IMG/VR virus record: IMGVR_UViG_3300035183_000733
Span: 90,496 to 154,495 of that record
DNA length: 64,000 nucleotides
Origin: a virus
Direction: 5' to 3' (one strand)
Every line of letters begins with the position of its first letter. The first letter of the stretch is position 1. The notes under the pieces were generated by a model that did not search any database, was not told where the DNA came from, and saw only the letters and a program-made list of their open reading frames with translations. Of the stretch, positions 34,033 to 42,370 are shown in pieces. A program made the translations under genes and the position numbers.

Positions 34033-34163
34033 GCGTTTATTCCCCTTGCGTTTAATTTCTTGATAACAATCTTCTCCTCATCGCGTAGCTTGGCGGCCTC
34101 CTCGTATTTTTGATTGCGCATTGTGCGGTTCTTTTCCTCCTTTATTCTGCGCAGCTCGAGCAT
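34029..34163 (-). CDS. Small UVR-motif protein, 44 aa
   Basis: LRRIKEEKNRTMRNQKYEEA then AKLRDEEK: the paired-helix UVR motif (FE.AA.LRDEI) found in UvrB, UvrC and McsA. The start ATG 34163 overlaps the nadE stop (TGATG). Perhaps a small interaction module. Confidence 0.55.
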   Translation of the reverse strand: MLELRRIKEEKNRTMRNQKYEEAAKLRDEEKIVIKKLNARGINA

Positions 34164-35080
34164 CAGGTCCTCGATTTCTTTGTCGAGTCTATCAAGCTCG
34201 GGTTGCTTCTAACCGCGCACACGGGGATAGCCACCATCTTGTGACGGTTGGCCCTGTTTCTCGTTCTGTATATGTCGAGCACTTGCTGCTGTCTGTCAGT
34301 CAGATCATGTTCGAGAGGCTTCTGCATTCTATCGGTCTCCTCGTAATCCATGGCCCACTCGAGCTCGGCATACGTGGCGCCGATCTGGTCCTCGTCCGTG
34401 CGGCCGTCGTCCCAGAGGCCGTCAGTCGGTCTCGCATCCTGTATCTCGGAGATAATGCCCAGGCACTTGGCCAGCTCATAAACCTCGGTCTTGTTGAGGT
34501 CGGCTATCGGGCTTAAGTCGACCCCGCCATCTCCATACTTGGTGAAAAAACCCACGCCGAAATCCTCGATGCGATTGCCGGTGCCTGCAACGAGCAACTT
34601 ATGCTTGGTCGCCAGATAGTACAGGGCAGTCATCCGCATGCGGGCCCTCGTGTTAGCCCTCGACAGGAATTCGGTCTCACGACCTACTTTCTTCTCCAGT
34701 CCATTGTACGGTGAGTTGGGGAACCTGGTAGTGAACACGGAATCGATGTCGTTAAGCGCGAGCATGAAGTGCTCGTACACGCTGGTGAGGTCGTAATGCA
34801 CGACGTCAATATTATGCACGCGCTGTTCCTCCGAGATCCTTACAAGGGAGTCAATGTGCTTGTGTGCCCGCCTGACTTCGTCGGTCTTCTGCGCTATTGG
34901 CATGACAACGCACACGGTGCGCAACCCTGTCATTGAGCACAGCTTGGAAACTACAGCAGAATCTACTCCGCCCGATACTCCGACCACGAAACCGTTCACG
35001 TTGGCATTGGTAGCATAATCCTTTAACCACTTAACTATGTGGTTTGCCACCGCCGGCATTTTTAAAACTTTACCGGACAT
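34163..35080 (-). CDS. nadE: NH3-dependent NAD+ synthetase
   Basis: 305 aa. PP-loop SGGVDS at residues 36-41, VVMPIAQK, LVAGTGNRIEDFGVGFFTKY, GDGGVDLSPIADLNKTEVYE. Converts nicotinic acid adenine dinucleotide to NAD+ with ATP and ammonia; no glutaminase domain. Together with the NAD-dependent ligase and a putative NMN adenylyltransferase domain (47618-49546) this suggests the phage maintains NAD. It could also counter NAD-depleting defences. The last 14 residues overlap the coding of the UVR gene. Confidence 0.93.
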   Translation of the reverse strand: MSGKVLKMPAVANHIVKWLKDYATNANVNGFVVGVSGGVDSAVVSKLCSMTGLRTVCVVMPIAQKTDEVRRAHKHIDSLVRISEEQRVHNIDVVHYDLTSVYEHFMLALNDIDSVFTTRFPNSPYNGLEKKVGRETEFLSRANTRARMRMTALYYLATKHKLLVAGTGNRIEDFGVGFFTKYGDGGVDLSPIADLNKTEVYELAKCLGIISEIQDARPTDGLWDDGRTDEDQIGATYAELEWAMDYEETDRMQKPLEHDLTDRQQQVLDIYRTRNRANRHKMVAIPVCAVRSNPSLIDSTKKSRT

Positions 35081-35906
35081 TATCTGAATTTATTAGTTTC
35101 ACCATTGTATACGACAGACCGAAATCCTTGGCGACCTCGCCTATCTTCTTTGTTTTACACGCTTCACGAATCTTGGCGTCTCGCTGCTGGCGCTCCTTGG
35201 GTGTGAGTTTCTTCTTCTTGTCCTTGTGCACACCATTGCTGTGCCAGATGCTGTACACGTAATCCTTGCACAGTCCGTGCTTGTCTGCCGTGTACTGTGC
35301 CGAGAATCCGCCGATCTTGCCCATCTGCACGATGTTCTCGTCGCGGTATCTCTGCGACTCCTTGAACAGATTGTACCCGAGGTTGGATTTTATCTCCCTC
35401 ATAGTTTTCTCTCCGTACTTGGATGTGATGCCGCGGTACCAGGTTTTCCATGTTCGGTCGATGCCGCCCGGGTTTTCCTCGGACTTCATGTTCTCGTTGG
35501 ACTTTATCATCTCCTGGTAGTTGGCGACTTCGTTCTTTATCTCGGACAGCGTACGTTCAATGCGTACGTGTTTCAAATCAGTGACATTGTCACGCACAAC
35601 CTGACGGACCCTCGTTGGGGTTATCTCAAAGCGGCTGCCAATGTCCTCCGGCGTCTCGCCCTTCTCGGCAAGCTCGATGATCTGGCGATCCCTGTCCGAC
35701 AGGTTGCCCTTGCGGTCATACTGTCCCTTGCGGCCTATGCGCACCCCAATAGCTCGGAGAATGCTGCGTACGTAAAATTTGCCAATCTCCTGTTCATCAG
35801 AGATTTTCTGAATAGCATCGTCCGGCGACACATCGACAGACACGAGCTCCGCATAACGGGCCGCAATCTGCTTGTTCCTCTCTTTGGTGTCTATTCTTTT
35901 AGTCAT
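35070..35906 (-). CDS. Multi-HTH DNA-binding protein
   Basis: 278 aa. Several helix-turn-helix-like segments: LAEKGETPEDIGSRFEITPT with RVRQVVRDN; a central IGGFSAQYTADKHGLCKDYV; and a C-terminal KKIGEVAKDFGLSYTMVKLI. Linkers are highly charged. Probably a transcription regulator or DNA organiser. Overlaps nadE by eleven bases. Confidence 0.6.
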   Translation of the reverse strand: MTKRIDTKERNKQIAARYAELVSVDVSPDDAIQKISDEQEIGKFYVRSILRAIGVRIGRKGQYDRKGNLSDRDRQIIELAEKGETPEDIGSRFEITPTRVRQVVRDNVTDLKHVRIERTLSEIKNEVANYQEMIKSNENMKSEENPGGIDRTWKTWYRGITSKYGEKTMREIKSNLGYNLFKESQRYRDENIVQMGKIGGFSAQYTADKHGLCKDYVYSIWHSNGVHKDKKKKLTPKERQQRDAKIREACKTKKIGEVAKDFGLSYTMVKLINSDNVR

Positions 35907-36125
35907 GATTCCTCTTTTTAAAACTTGTATTTGGCGGCGTAATCCACCACGTTAGGTCAACACCCTTGTTACCGGCATTAGCATAGTTAATCGCATTCTG
36001 CGTCTGTACTGCCTCAATTCCACCTTGCGGTCGGGTATAATGTATGCGAACTTAATATTCGGGTACTTATACCGTATTTCTCGAAAGAGACAAAGAGACA
36101 AAGTACTTGTCCCAATCAAAGTTTG
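35899..36125 (-). pseudogene. Decayed gene fragment
   Basis: Three minus-strand frames carry sensible pieces in order: FDWDKYFVSL; EIRYKYPNIKFAYIIPDRK; then AVQTQNAINYANAGNKGVDL with TWWITPPNTSFKKRNHD and a stop at 35899. At least two frameshifts separate them and no start is present. The family is not identified. The tail overlaps the next gene start. Confidence 0.5.
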
Positions 36126-36346
36126 TCGTTTTCATTTTGCTTCTTCTTTTTGCGGGTAAACGTCCACCAAAGATAGAGCACGCATGCGATTCCGAGGGCA
36201 AGCAATCCGTACTGGAAGATTGCCACGAATACGAAGGCGAACGCCTTGATGGCGAACAGTAACGCCAGGATGAGTACGGTAAGTATACTGATGATAACTG
36301 CGTGTTTCATATATAATTTAGATTGGTTTAGGGAAATCTCTTTCAT
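36116..36346 (-). CDS. Two-span membrane protein
   Basis: 76 aa: HAVIISILTVLILALLFAIK, then FVFVAIFQYGLLALGIACVL, and a basic tail (FTRKKKKQNENDKL). The true start is perhaps MKHAVII inside. Unknown. Confidence 0.5.
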   Translation of the reverse strand: MKEISLNQSKLYMKHAVIISILTVLILALLFAIKAFAFVFVAIFQYGLLALGIACVLYLWWTFTRKKKKQNENDKL

Positions 36347-37154
36347 TAGGGTTGTACCTGATATTGGTTAATGGCTTGCCCTTTCTGTACGCGTTCCATG
36401 TGATAATCGTCCACGCAACCATATCACTGTCTGGAGAATTTTTACGTGAGGCCATCTCGGATATAAGTCTGTTACGCAGGACAAACACCGGATGACTCTT
36501 GCTAAGATTCTCTCCGGTGGCAAGCATATTGAAAAATTCCATTGCCTGTTCACGAGATTGTTTTCCTGGCAATTCGCTGAATACCCAATAGAGCGCGCCT
36601 ACGTATCGTGCGTGTATGCACGCTTTGAACTTATTCTTAACCTTGGCCGCAAGATTAGAAACCTCATCCAATTGTTCGACGTGTTGCATCGCAAATTCGA
36701 GAACCTCTTGGTTGTTCATTTTCGCGGCACCTGAGCCATCGTGATAACGTACGAAACGATTCTTCTTCATGTTACAGTAAACACGAATGATACCAGCCTT
36801 CTGATTGGCATTGCTGAATTTCTGAATTCCAAGCACATCACCAGCGCTTCTCGATTTACCGGTATCTATTGCGGCGAAAGCGGTAGGAGATAAATTACGG
36901 GCGACGAGGAACTCAAGCGGTTTTCCGTATCTGATAAGTGCAGTCAACCGGTGTTGACCATTGATTAGGTTCCCATTCGTGTCGAACCCTATAGCATCAG
37001 TGGTAGTTTCCCACAGACCCTTATTCATTGATTGTAGCCACTCATCAACCTTTCTGTTGTTCAATGGACGGTTTTCTTTATTTTTCTCCAAGTACAACTT
37101 GGCTAACTGCGGAGAGATACGCTCCACTCCAACATCGATCATCATTTTTGACAT
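36318..37154 (-). CDS. ParB/sulfiredoxin-like domain protein
   Basis: 278 aa. N-terminal ParB-like domain with FDTNGNLINGQHRLTALIRY, the GQHRL signature, then AIDTGKSRSAGDVLGIQK. C-terminal helical region. Such proteins occur in phages and plasmids; some are nucleases or CTP-binding switches, most are uncharacterised. The 1-30 region IDVGVERISPQLAKLYLEKN is typical. Confidence 0.7.
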   Translation of the reverse strand: MSKMMIDVGVERISPQLAKLYLEKNKENRPLNNRKVDEWLQSMNKGLWETTTDAIGFDTNGNLINGQHRLTALIRYGKPLEFLVARNLSPTAFAAIDTGKSRSAGDVLGIQKFSNANQKAGIIRVYCNMKKNRFVRYHDGSGAAKMNNQEVLEFAMQHVEQLDEVSNLAAKVKNKFKACIHARYVGALYWVFSELPGKQSREQAMEFFNMLATGENLSKSHPVFVLRNRLISEMASRKNSPDSDMVAWTIITWNAYRKGKPLTNIRYNPNERDFPKPI

Positions 37155-37245
37155 AACTTTAACTTTTATGGTTTCTTTTTGATTGATTACTTAGTAAAGG
37201 TACGAAATTTTTGACAATATAGTTTACATCTCAGCGGAAATCACT

Positions 37246-39483
37246 TCAAGCCCATTTTATTTCGAGTTTATCTTGTTGTTTTATCTTCTTATAGCAGGTG
37301 CCGCACATGAACATATAAAACGTCATGCCGTTCGATTCTCTCCTGCTGCACGGATCGTTTATCCTCAAATACGGGTGCGTCTGGCCGAGTATGCTATTGC
37401 CGGTATACGGTATCAAATTATGAGCCCTGTACTGTCTGAAGTACTTGTGCAACTGCTTGCGATCAGTGAGGCCAAGCAACCACATCAGCTCTTTGTAATG
37501 ACGTATGTGCACGCCTTTGACTATTTTGGATTGGTTCGGTGCGAGCCTCGTGGTACGACAAGGTATACAATCCTCCTCGTGGTATTGCTTCTTGCCTATT
37601 CCTGTGCCACGCTTGACACATACACCCTTCTTATCCATCTCAAAAACAGAACCGCATTCGCCAAGCTCCAAATCGGTGCTGAATCCGGAACTGGATCTCA
37701 TCCCCACGAAACTTATCTCCTTGGCCATGGTCATGCGTTCAACTATAGCGTCATAGTTGTCCTGGAACTGCTTGTCAAGCCACTTGTACGCCTCGTCCTT
37801 CATATCACTGAGTTCCTTAACCTTCGAGTACAACTTGTTCTTCTCATCCTCGAGGACAGTCCACTCCGCAAGGCTCTCCAATTTTTTCGGGGTTGTCAGC
37901 CAGGACGCGTTGTAATGTGTCGACTTGCGCACAACATCATAGGTCTGGATCGCAATTGCTGTAGGCTTCTCCTCGCCTTCCTCCAGGGTCTCAAGAAGTT
38001 CCTTGAATATCTCCTTGTGCTCGTCGGTCCAGTATTCCATGTGCGTCGGTGCAACAGGGTCAATCTTGGCGCCCTCGAGCAATTTAAGGTCCATGTGCTC
38101 CGACGCGAGCATTATCTGCTCGGTCTCCACGTTAGAACCAAGGTACTGTATCATCTCCTTCATCAGTAGGACCACGAACGTCTGCTGCCCGGCCTTTAGC
38201 TCGGAAAACTGCTTGAAGAATACTTCGGCGCGGCGGTACACGATTATCTCACCGCTGTGCGCGTAGGCCACCGTGTGTCCGTCTCTGCGAGCGTACATGT
38301 CATGTATGTAATACTTATCGTCAGATTGCGCGTAAACGAAATCGTAATCCACGGCAAGCTTATCGAGCTTCTTCTTGAACAGGTTCTTCATGTGCTCCTC
38401 GAGCTCTGACCCTTTATCGCGGCGGTCAAAGTAACTGGAAAACTTTTTGTCCTGCTCTACCTGGAAGTCGACAAACTTCTCGCGTATGAACGAATCGTTT
38501 TTAGCGAGCTTATCGTTGCTGCCTCTCAGTTCGTCCATCTCGTGAAACAGGTTGAACGGCAGATCGCACTCGGCATAGTGATCGTCTGCGTCTCTCCAGG
38601 CGCTGCGTCTCTCCAGGCGCACACGCTTCTGATACGGGTTGTCAAAGTCTACCTGGTCGGTGACTATCCAGATGGTGCTGCCCTTGTGTAACGTGAACAG
38701 CCAGTTCGAATATATCGGGTGAACCTCATCGAGCTTGCCAAACATGGTTATGAACACCTTGTTCTCGGCTTGCTTGCTAAGGAACTCTTGCTGGTTCTGT
38801 ATGTGAGTAAGCCACATTGTGAGATCCTGGCTGAACCCGATAACAGTGGAGATGTGGTACTCGTCATTTATGCCGATAGTGTCCCCTCCCTCCTTGTACT
38901 TGTACGCTGTGAACTTACCGTCAACCACCAATTTGTTGATCGCCTCGAGGACGGCAGGATCGATATTAGTCTCCCCGGTTTTAAGCTGGGACGATATTCC
39001 GGTAACCATCGGGTCGAACTCGTTGGCCTTCCACTCCTTGTAAAGTTTCACGATGTCGAGAACTATGTAGGCGAACTTGCGCTGGCGCTCAATTTCTTCC
39101 TCGTTGAAGTCATCGGCCCCGCCATACCCGAACATGTCAACCCATCCGGCACCCCATCTGTCGGGTGTCGGGATGCGCTCGTACAGACCAGTGATGCCCA
39201 AGCCATAGTTGAGGCTCGCCTCGATCTTTGCCTTGTACACGGTCTTGCGCAGGTCCTCGGTAGACGTTATCCTGCGGCTGCCCTTCTCATCCCACTCCTT
39301 CTGCTCGCGCTCCATATCCCAGTCGAAAAAATCTGTGATGCGGTCGCACAGCGCTACCAAGCGGTCCTTATAGTTGCCTTGTGTTTGTAGTTTTTCCATT
39401 TTTTCTTGACCAACTTTTGGTTTTCCACAGAAGTAAAGGCCGGGTCTGTCCTTCTTAAAATTGGAATTTTTATTAAATTTCAT
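37246..39483 (-). CDS. Large protein of unknown function, 745 aa
   Basis: Begins MKFNKNSNFKKDRPGLYFCG. Mixed helices and strands with no motif I can match. The last 170 residues have Cys at GECGSVFEMDKKGVCVKRG, DCIPC, NDPCSRRESNG and MCGTCYKKI, suggesting a C-terminal zinc-binding domain joined to LAPNQSKIVKGVHIRHYKEL. The longest unassigned gene here; complete and well preserved. Confidence 0.75.
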   Translation of the reverse strand: MKFNKNSNFKKDRPGLYFCGKPKVGQEKMEKLQTQGNYKDRLVALCDRITDFFDWDMEREQKEWDEKGSRRITSTEDLRKTVYKAKIEASLNYGLGITGLYERIPTPDRWGAGWVDMFGYGGADDFNEEEIERQRKFAYIVLDIVKLYKEWKANEFDPMVTGISSQLKTGETNIDPAVLEAINKLVVDGKFTAYKYKEGGDTIGINDEYHISTVIGFSQDLTMWLTHIQNQQEFLSKQAENKVFITMFGKLDEVHPIYSNWLFTLHKGSTIWIVTDQVDFDNPYQKRVRLERRSAWRDADDHYAECDLPFNLFHEMDELRGSNDKLAKNDSFIREKFVDFQVEQDKKFSSYFDRRDKGSELEEHMKNLFKKKLDKLAVDYDFVYAQSDDKYYIHDMYARRDGHTVAYAHSGEIIVYRRAEVFFKQFSELKAGQQTFVVLLMKEMIQYLGSNVETEQIMLASEHMDLKLLEGAKIDPVAPTHMEYWTDEHKEIFKELLETLEEGEEKPTAIAIQTYDVVRKSTHYNASWLTTPKKLESLAEWTVLEDEKNKLYSKVKELSDMKDEAYKWLDKQFQDNYDAIVERMTMAKEISFVGMRSSSGFSTDLELGECGSVFEMDKKGVCVKRGTGIGKKQYHEEDCIPCRTTRLAPNQSKIVKGVHIRHYKELMWLLGLTDRKQLHKYFRQYRAHNLIPYTGNSILGQTHPYLRINDPCSRRESNGMTFYMFMCGTCYKKIKQQDKLEIKWA

Positions 39484-39843
39484 GGTTATTGAGATTAGGT
39501 TATTAGTAGGTTTTCATTACTTCGTAAAGATACGAAGTTTATTTGAATAAAATAAATCTGTGGAAAATATCATAACTACTTGATAGCCAGTATTATGAAT
39601 AGAAAAGCCCTGGAAATTTTCCAGGGCTTTGATGTGGTGCCGGTTCGGGGAGATTTCAGAAACATTGCTGAGTATTCATATCTTTATATCATAAGTTTTA
39701 ATTCCTAAGATACTAAGTTTTGAAAGCAACTTCGAATTTCTAAAGCCATCTTAACGCTATCAGGACACGACTGCAACATAAGTTGGAAGATCCGATACTC
39801 TGCGCGCGGCTTGCGCCGGTCTCGTACGCCTCCCCTCCCCGAC
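39484..39843. other. Intergenic region with possible remnant
   Basis: Holds a terminator (39604-39630). At 39705-39840 (minus) two overlapping frames look partly coding (RAEYRIFQLMLQSCPDSVKM in one), but neither has a start or known family. The remaining AT-rich DNA upstream of the 745-aa gene shows no clear element. Confidence 0.35.
39604..39630 (-). terminator. Terminator
   Basis: aaagccctggaaa / tttccagggcttt, 13-bp perfect stem with a one-base loop as drawn; downstream of the DIP1984-like gene. Confidence 0.85.
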
Positions 39844-40275
39844 TTATAGTGTAACTTCAGTGCTGTGGTTGTACTGGTCGATGATCTCCTGGAGCTTCTC
39901 GATCTCGTTCTCCTTGCTCTCAATAGCTGCGAGAACTTCCGCCTGCTTCACCTGAGTCTCGTACTCGGTCATAGTGCTGCCGTAGTCAGTATGATTGCCC
40001 TCCTTGGTGTCCAGATTACGCAAGAATGCGATCTGTGAGCGCAACTCTCCGATGTGGAGGATGTGTCTGTTGATGGGCTGATTTGCTGCTGCTATAGCGG
40101 ACTTAATGTGCACGAGCTTATCAGTTAGCTCTTCAAGCTCCTTCAATTTAGCTACCGCGTCAATCGGACGCTGGTTACCCTTGATAACCGAGTTGTGCTG
40201 GTTGATCAGCTTCTGCGTCTCGGTGATCTTCTTAGTCAATTTATTCTTCTCTTTTAGTGCTGCTGAAAGTTTCAT
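39844..40275 (-). CDS. DIP1984-family (DUF6847) coiled-coil protein
   Basis: 143 aa. MKLSAALKEKNKLTKKITET, then LEELTDKLVHIKSAIAAANQ, GELRSQIAFLRNL. This is the pattern of the DIP1984/septicolysin-like family: N-terminal helical hairpin, R/Q.I...N and a second coiled coil. Molecular role is not established. Confidence 0.65.
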   Translation of the reverse strand: MKLSAALKEKNKLTKKITETQKLINQHNSVIKGNQRPIDAVAKLKELEELTDKLVHIKSAIAAANQPINRHILHIGELRSQIAFLRNLDTKEGNHTDYGSTMTEYETQVKQAEVLAAIESKENEIEKLQEIIDQYNHSTEVTL

Positions 40276-40340
40276 CTGTGTATCATTTTAAGTTGTACGA
40301 ATATAATCAATAATAAAATTGCGGTCAAGTTATCTCATAA

Positions 40341-40583
40341 TTATTTCCAGAACGCTGGACGTATCCCCCGTTCGCGTACTTCCTGCATCAGGTACTTTTC
40401 CGCGTCCTCGAACGTCTAAAAGTCGCGGTACGTGATGTTGCCGTCTTTGTCGGTAATTTCGAAATTGGAAGCAACTGTGGTCCACCTCTTGATCCTGCCC
40501 TGGCGCCGCTCTATAGTCTCATCTTTGGACGGTAAAAGTAAACGCTTAACGTTAGAACAGATCCTGTATGTTACGTCGCTCAT
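40341..40583 (-). pseudogene. Small gene interrupted by an in-frame amber codon
   Basis: From ATG 40583: MSDVTYRICSNVKRLLLPSK through DKDGNITYRDF, then TAG (40416-40418), then TFEDAEKYLMQEVRERGIRP and AFWK with TAA at 40341. The part after TAG keeps coding character, so this is a fresh nonsense mutation, a base error or readthrough. TAG ends other genes here normally. ATGA overlap with the upstream gene. Confidence 0.6.
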
Positions 40584-40948
40584 TCGTCATTCCTCCTGTA
40601 CAGCTTATTGAGGGCTTGCACTATGGTGTCACGGATCGCAGCAGGTTCCATTCCGGACGACTCGGGATTAACTCCGTCGTCGAAATCGCTGAAGAATCCC
40701 ACGAGCGTGTCACCGACCTCCACGCTGACGAACTGCTTACGGAAGTACCAGTCTATCACGATGGTCCCGTGCGGTTGTGTGGTGATGTGTTCCTCTGGTT
40801 TGATAATCTCCCGGTAGTATTTGGGTAACGACGCCAGAAACTTCGTCGCGTTCTCCTTGCATTCTTTGCTCGGAGCCTTGCCAAAAAAACCTTCCTCGTC
40901 GGCGGTTTCTGGCTTTTTGTTTAGTGCTGATATTAGCTGTTGGTTCAT
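40580..40948 (-). CDS. Hypothetical protein, 122 aa
   Basis: Helical start (MNQQLISALNKKPETADEEG), then beta strands (GTIVIDWYFRKQFVSVEVGD) and SDFDDGVNPESSGME. No known family. Its stop overlaps the start of the amber-interrupted gene. Confidence 0.55.
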   Translation of the reverse strand: MNQQLISALNKKPETADEEGFFGKAPSKECKENATKFLASLPKYYREIIKPEEHITTQPHGTIVIDWYFRKQFVSVEVGDTLVGFFSDFDDGVNPESSGMEPAAIRDTIVQALNKLYRRNDE

Positions 40949-41066
40949 TCGTAGAGCTTAAATGTCCATAAAAAATTCAGTTTGAAAGCATCACGAGCCA
41001 AGAATTGTTCCGGTAATCAATGCCCGTTTCCTTTTCTCTTTCGCCCCTTCAGAAATTATTCAATAA

Positions 41067-41090
41067 AAAAGCGAACTTAGGTTCGCTTTT
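41067..41090 (-). terminator. Terminator after tmRNA
   Basis: aaaagcgaac / gttcgctttt stem, T-run on the minus strand, about 80 bases past the tmRNA 3' end. Confidence 0.85.
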
Positions 41091-41168
41091 AGGGCCGACC
41101 GGTATGACTAAATATCTTAACCAGTAGCATCCACCAGTTCATTTTTCGAGGAATGAACAAACCTTCAG

Positions 41169-41600
41169 TGGAACCGGGCGGATTCGAACCGCCGTCCAAA
41201 AAACCTCATGACCAGCCTTCTACACGTTTAGGAACGTTTCCAAACCTTCCGAACAGGATGAGATTTTCTAACCTCCCAAAATATCCCAGACTTTCGATCC
41301 GGACCATCTACCCACGTTACCAGCTTTGACCCGCCGTTGCGTAGGCTCATAGGGGTTGAAGTTTTGGGGTCACTGGACCTGGTCCAGCTTCCCGGTGTTA
41401 GGCGAACTCAAGTTCTTCTACTTGAGCAGCAACAGGCTGAGCCTTGGTTGCCTTCTCGACTGCTAACACGTCGGCAAGTCCGCCGACCTCGTTAGTGATG
41501 TTGCCATCTAAAACGTAGACTCATTTTTTACGTGTTGATTCCACAGTAACACGACGTGCTTCTCTGAACCATTGGATCTCTGTCGATGCCGTACGGTCCC
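41169..41600 (-). ncRNA. ssrA: Transfer-messenger RNA (tmRNA)
   Basis: 432 nt. The 5' GGGACCG (41600-41594) pairs with the 3' CGGTTCC (41176-41170), a full 7-bp acceptor stem, with discriminator A at 41169 and no encoded CCA. T arm: GGCGG-TTCGAAT-CCGCC (41193-41177). AAGCACGTCG near the 5' end and AAACGTGTAGAAGG near the 3' end form the usual connecting helix. Between them lies a tag frame, and hairpins fit the pseudoknot regions (CTGGACC/GGTCCAG). It rescues stalled ribosomes by adding a degradation tag. TATATAT sits 11 bases upstream. Confidence 0.93.
41398..41517 (-). other. tmRNA tag reading frame
   Basis: By alignment of AAAAAATGAGTC with the E. coli AAAAAATAGTC before the resume codon, the tag would start at TAC 41517 and run 39 codons: YVLDGNITNEVGGLADVLAV ... 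ending QVEELEFA, stop TAA 41400-41398. GGC 41505 is an alternative resume codon (35 codons). There is no start codon, and an in-frame TGA precedes it. The end (EFA) is hydrophobic but not the usual ALAA. Confidence 0.7.
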
Positions 41601-41610
41601 ATAGCATTCA

Positions 41611-41617
41611 TATATAT
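41611..41617 (-). promoter_or_regulatory. Putative tmRNA promoter -10
   Basis: TATATA core on the minus strand, 11 bases before the mature 5' end; the same core as the recurring gene-upstream element. Confidence 0.5.
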
Positions 41618-41658
41618 TCAAGAAATTAACAAAAGTTTCATTACGGGTACAAATGCAA

Positions 41659-41724
41659 CTATAAATCCTCTATCTCGGAGCGGTTGAATTTCCGGCGGAT
41701 CTTGTCTATCTCGGACTTGGCCAT
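41659..41724 (-). CDS. 21-aa peptide
   Basis: MAKSEIDKIRRKFNRSEIED plus L; ATG overlaps the stop of the preceding short gene (TAATG). Confidence 0.3.
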   Translation of the reverse strand: MAKSEIDKIRRKFNRSEIEDL

Positions 41725-41882
41725 TAGCGTGCCCACCCGGTCACATACACCTTGCCGCCCGCGTTCTTTACCAGCTTTAGACCGACGAACACTACTGCGT
41801 CGATTTTCTCCTTCATCTTAGGAGTTTGTGTGTTGGCCTTCCCATCTATTAACAGGAACTTTGCCTCGTTGTTTATCCATTC
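41724..41882 (-). CDS. Short protein after DHFR, start unclear
   Basis: The frame reads NEAKFLLIDGKANTQTPKMK, then EKIDAVVFVGLKLVKNAGGK and VYVTGWAR. It opens inside the end of the DHFR gene without an ATG; the first ATG (41817) would leave 30 residues. A longer frame through DHFR on the same strand is a shadow. Unknown function. Confidence 0.4.
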   Translation of the reverse strand, partial: EWINNEAKFLLIDGKANTQTPKMKEKIDAVVFVGLKLVKNAGGKVYVTGWAR

Positions 41883-42370
41883 TTTTCGTAAATAGTTATC
41901 TTGTATTTTATCGATGGCTCCACGCTCGGAGTTATCTCCACCGCGATCGTCCACTCGGGGCCGATCTCTGGGAAGAACACGTCGCCCTCGAACTCCTGTT
42001 CTATGGACGTGATGTACATCCTGTCCGCCAGGCCCATGCACTGCTTGTACACATCGGCCCCGCCGATTATGAATATCTCCTCGTCGCCGGTCTTCTTGGC
42101 CGCCTCGATGGCCGCCTCGATGCTCTGTACCACAACGGCGCCCTCGGCCGCGTAACCTTCCTGCCGCGTGACCACTATGTTGGTGCGGTCCTTGAGAGGC
42201 CTGAACTTGGCAGGTATGGACTCGTAGTTCTTGCGGCCGGTTATCACGCAGTGCCCGGTGGTCGTGTCCTTGAAGAACTTCATGTCCTCCGGCAGGTGCC
42301 ACGGCAGTTTATTGTCCTTACCGATTACTCCGTTCTTTGATACGGCTGCTATAATAGAAATCTTACTCAT
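41873..42370 (-). CDS. dfrA: Dihydrofolate reductase
   Basis: 165 aa. ISIIAAVSKNGVIGKDNKLP, WHLPEDMKFFK (catalytic acid in LPEDM), VITGRKNYESIP, EEIFIIGGADVYKQ and the C-terminal EFEGDVFFPEI. Makes tetrahydrofolate for thymidylate synthesis, consistent with a phage making its own nucleotides (dUTPase also present). Standard length. T4 frd equivalent. Confidence 0.96.
   Translation of the reverse strand: MSKISIIAAVSKNGVIGKDNKLPWHLPEDMKFFKDTTTGHCVITGRKNYESIPAKFRPLKDRTNIVVTRQEGYAAEGAVVVQSIEAAIEAAKKTGDEEIFIIGGADVYKQCMGLADRMYITSIEQEFEGDVFFPEIGPEWTIAVEITPSVEPSIKYKITIYEKNG

Noticed and set aside
40416-40418. General recoding of TAG as sense
   Set aside because: Several intact genes end with TAG (for example at 285 and 14289), so the code appears standard.
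41169-41200. Single tRNA suggested by the TTCGAAT arm
   Set aside because: The acceptor partner lies 430 bases away and a tag frame lies between, so it is a tmRNA. I saw no other tRNA-like T arms in the window.
41724-42302. 192-codon minus-strand frame through the DHFR gene
   Set aside because: Most of it is an out-of-frame shadow of DHFR; only the last 50 codons look real.
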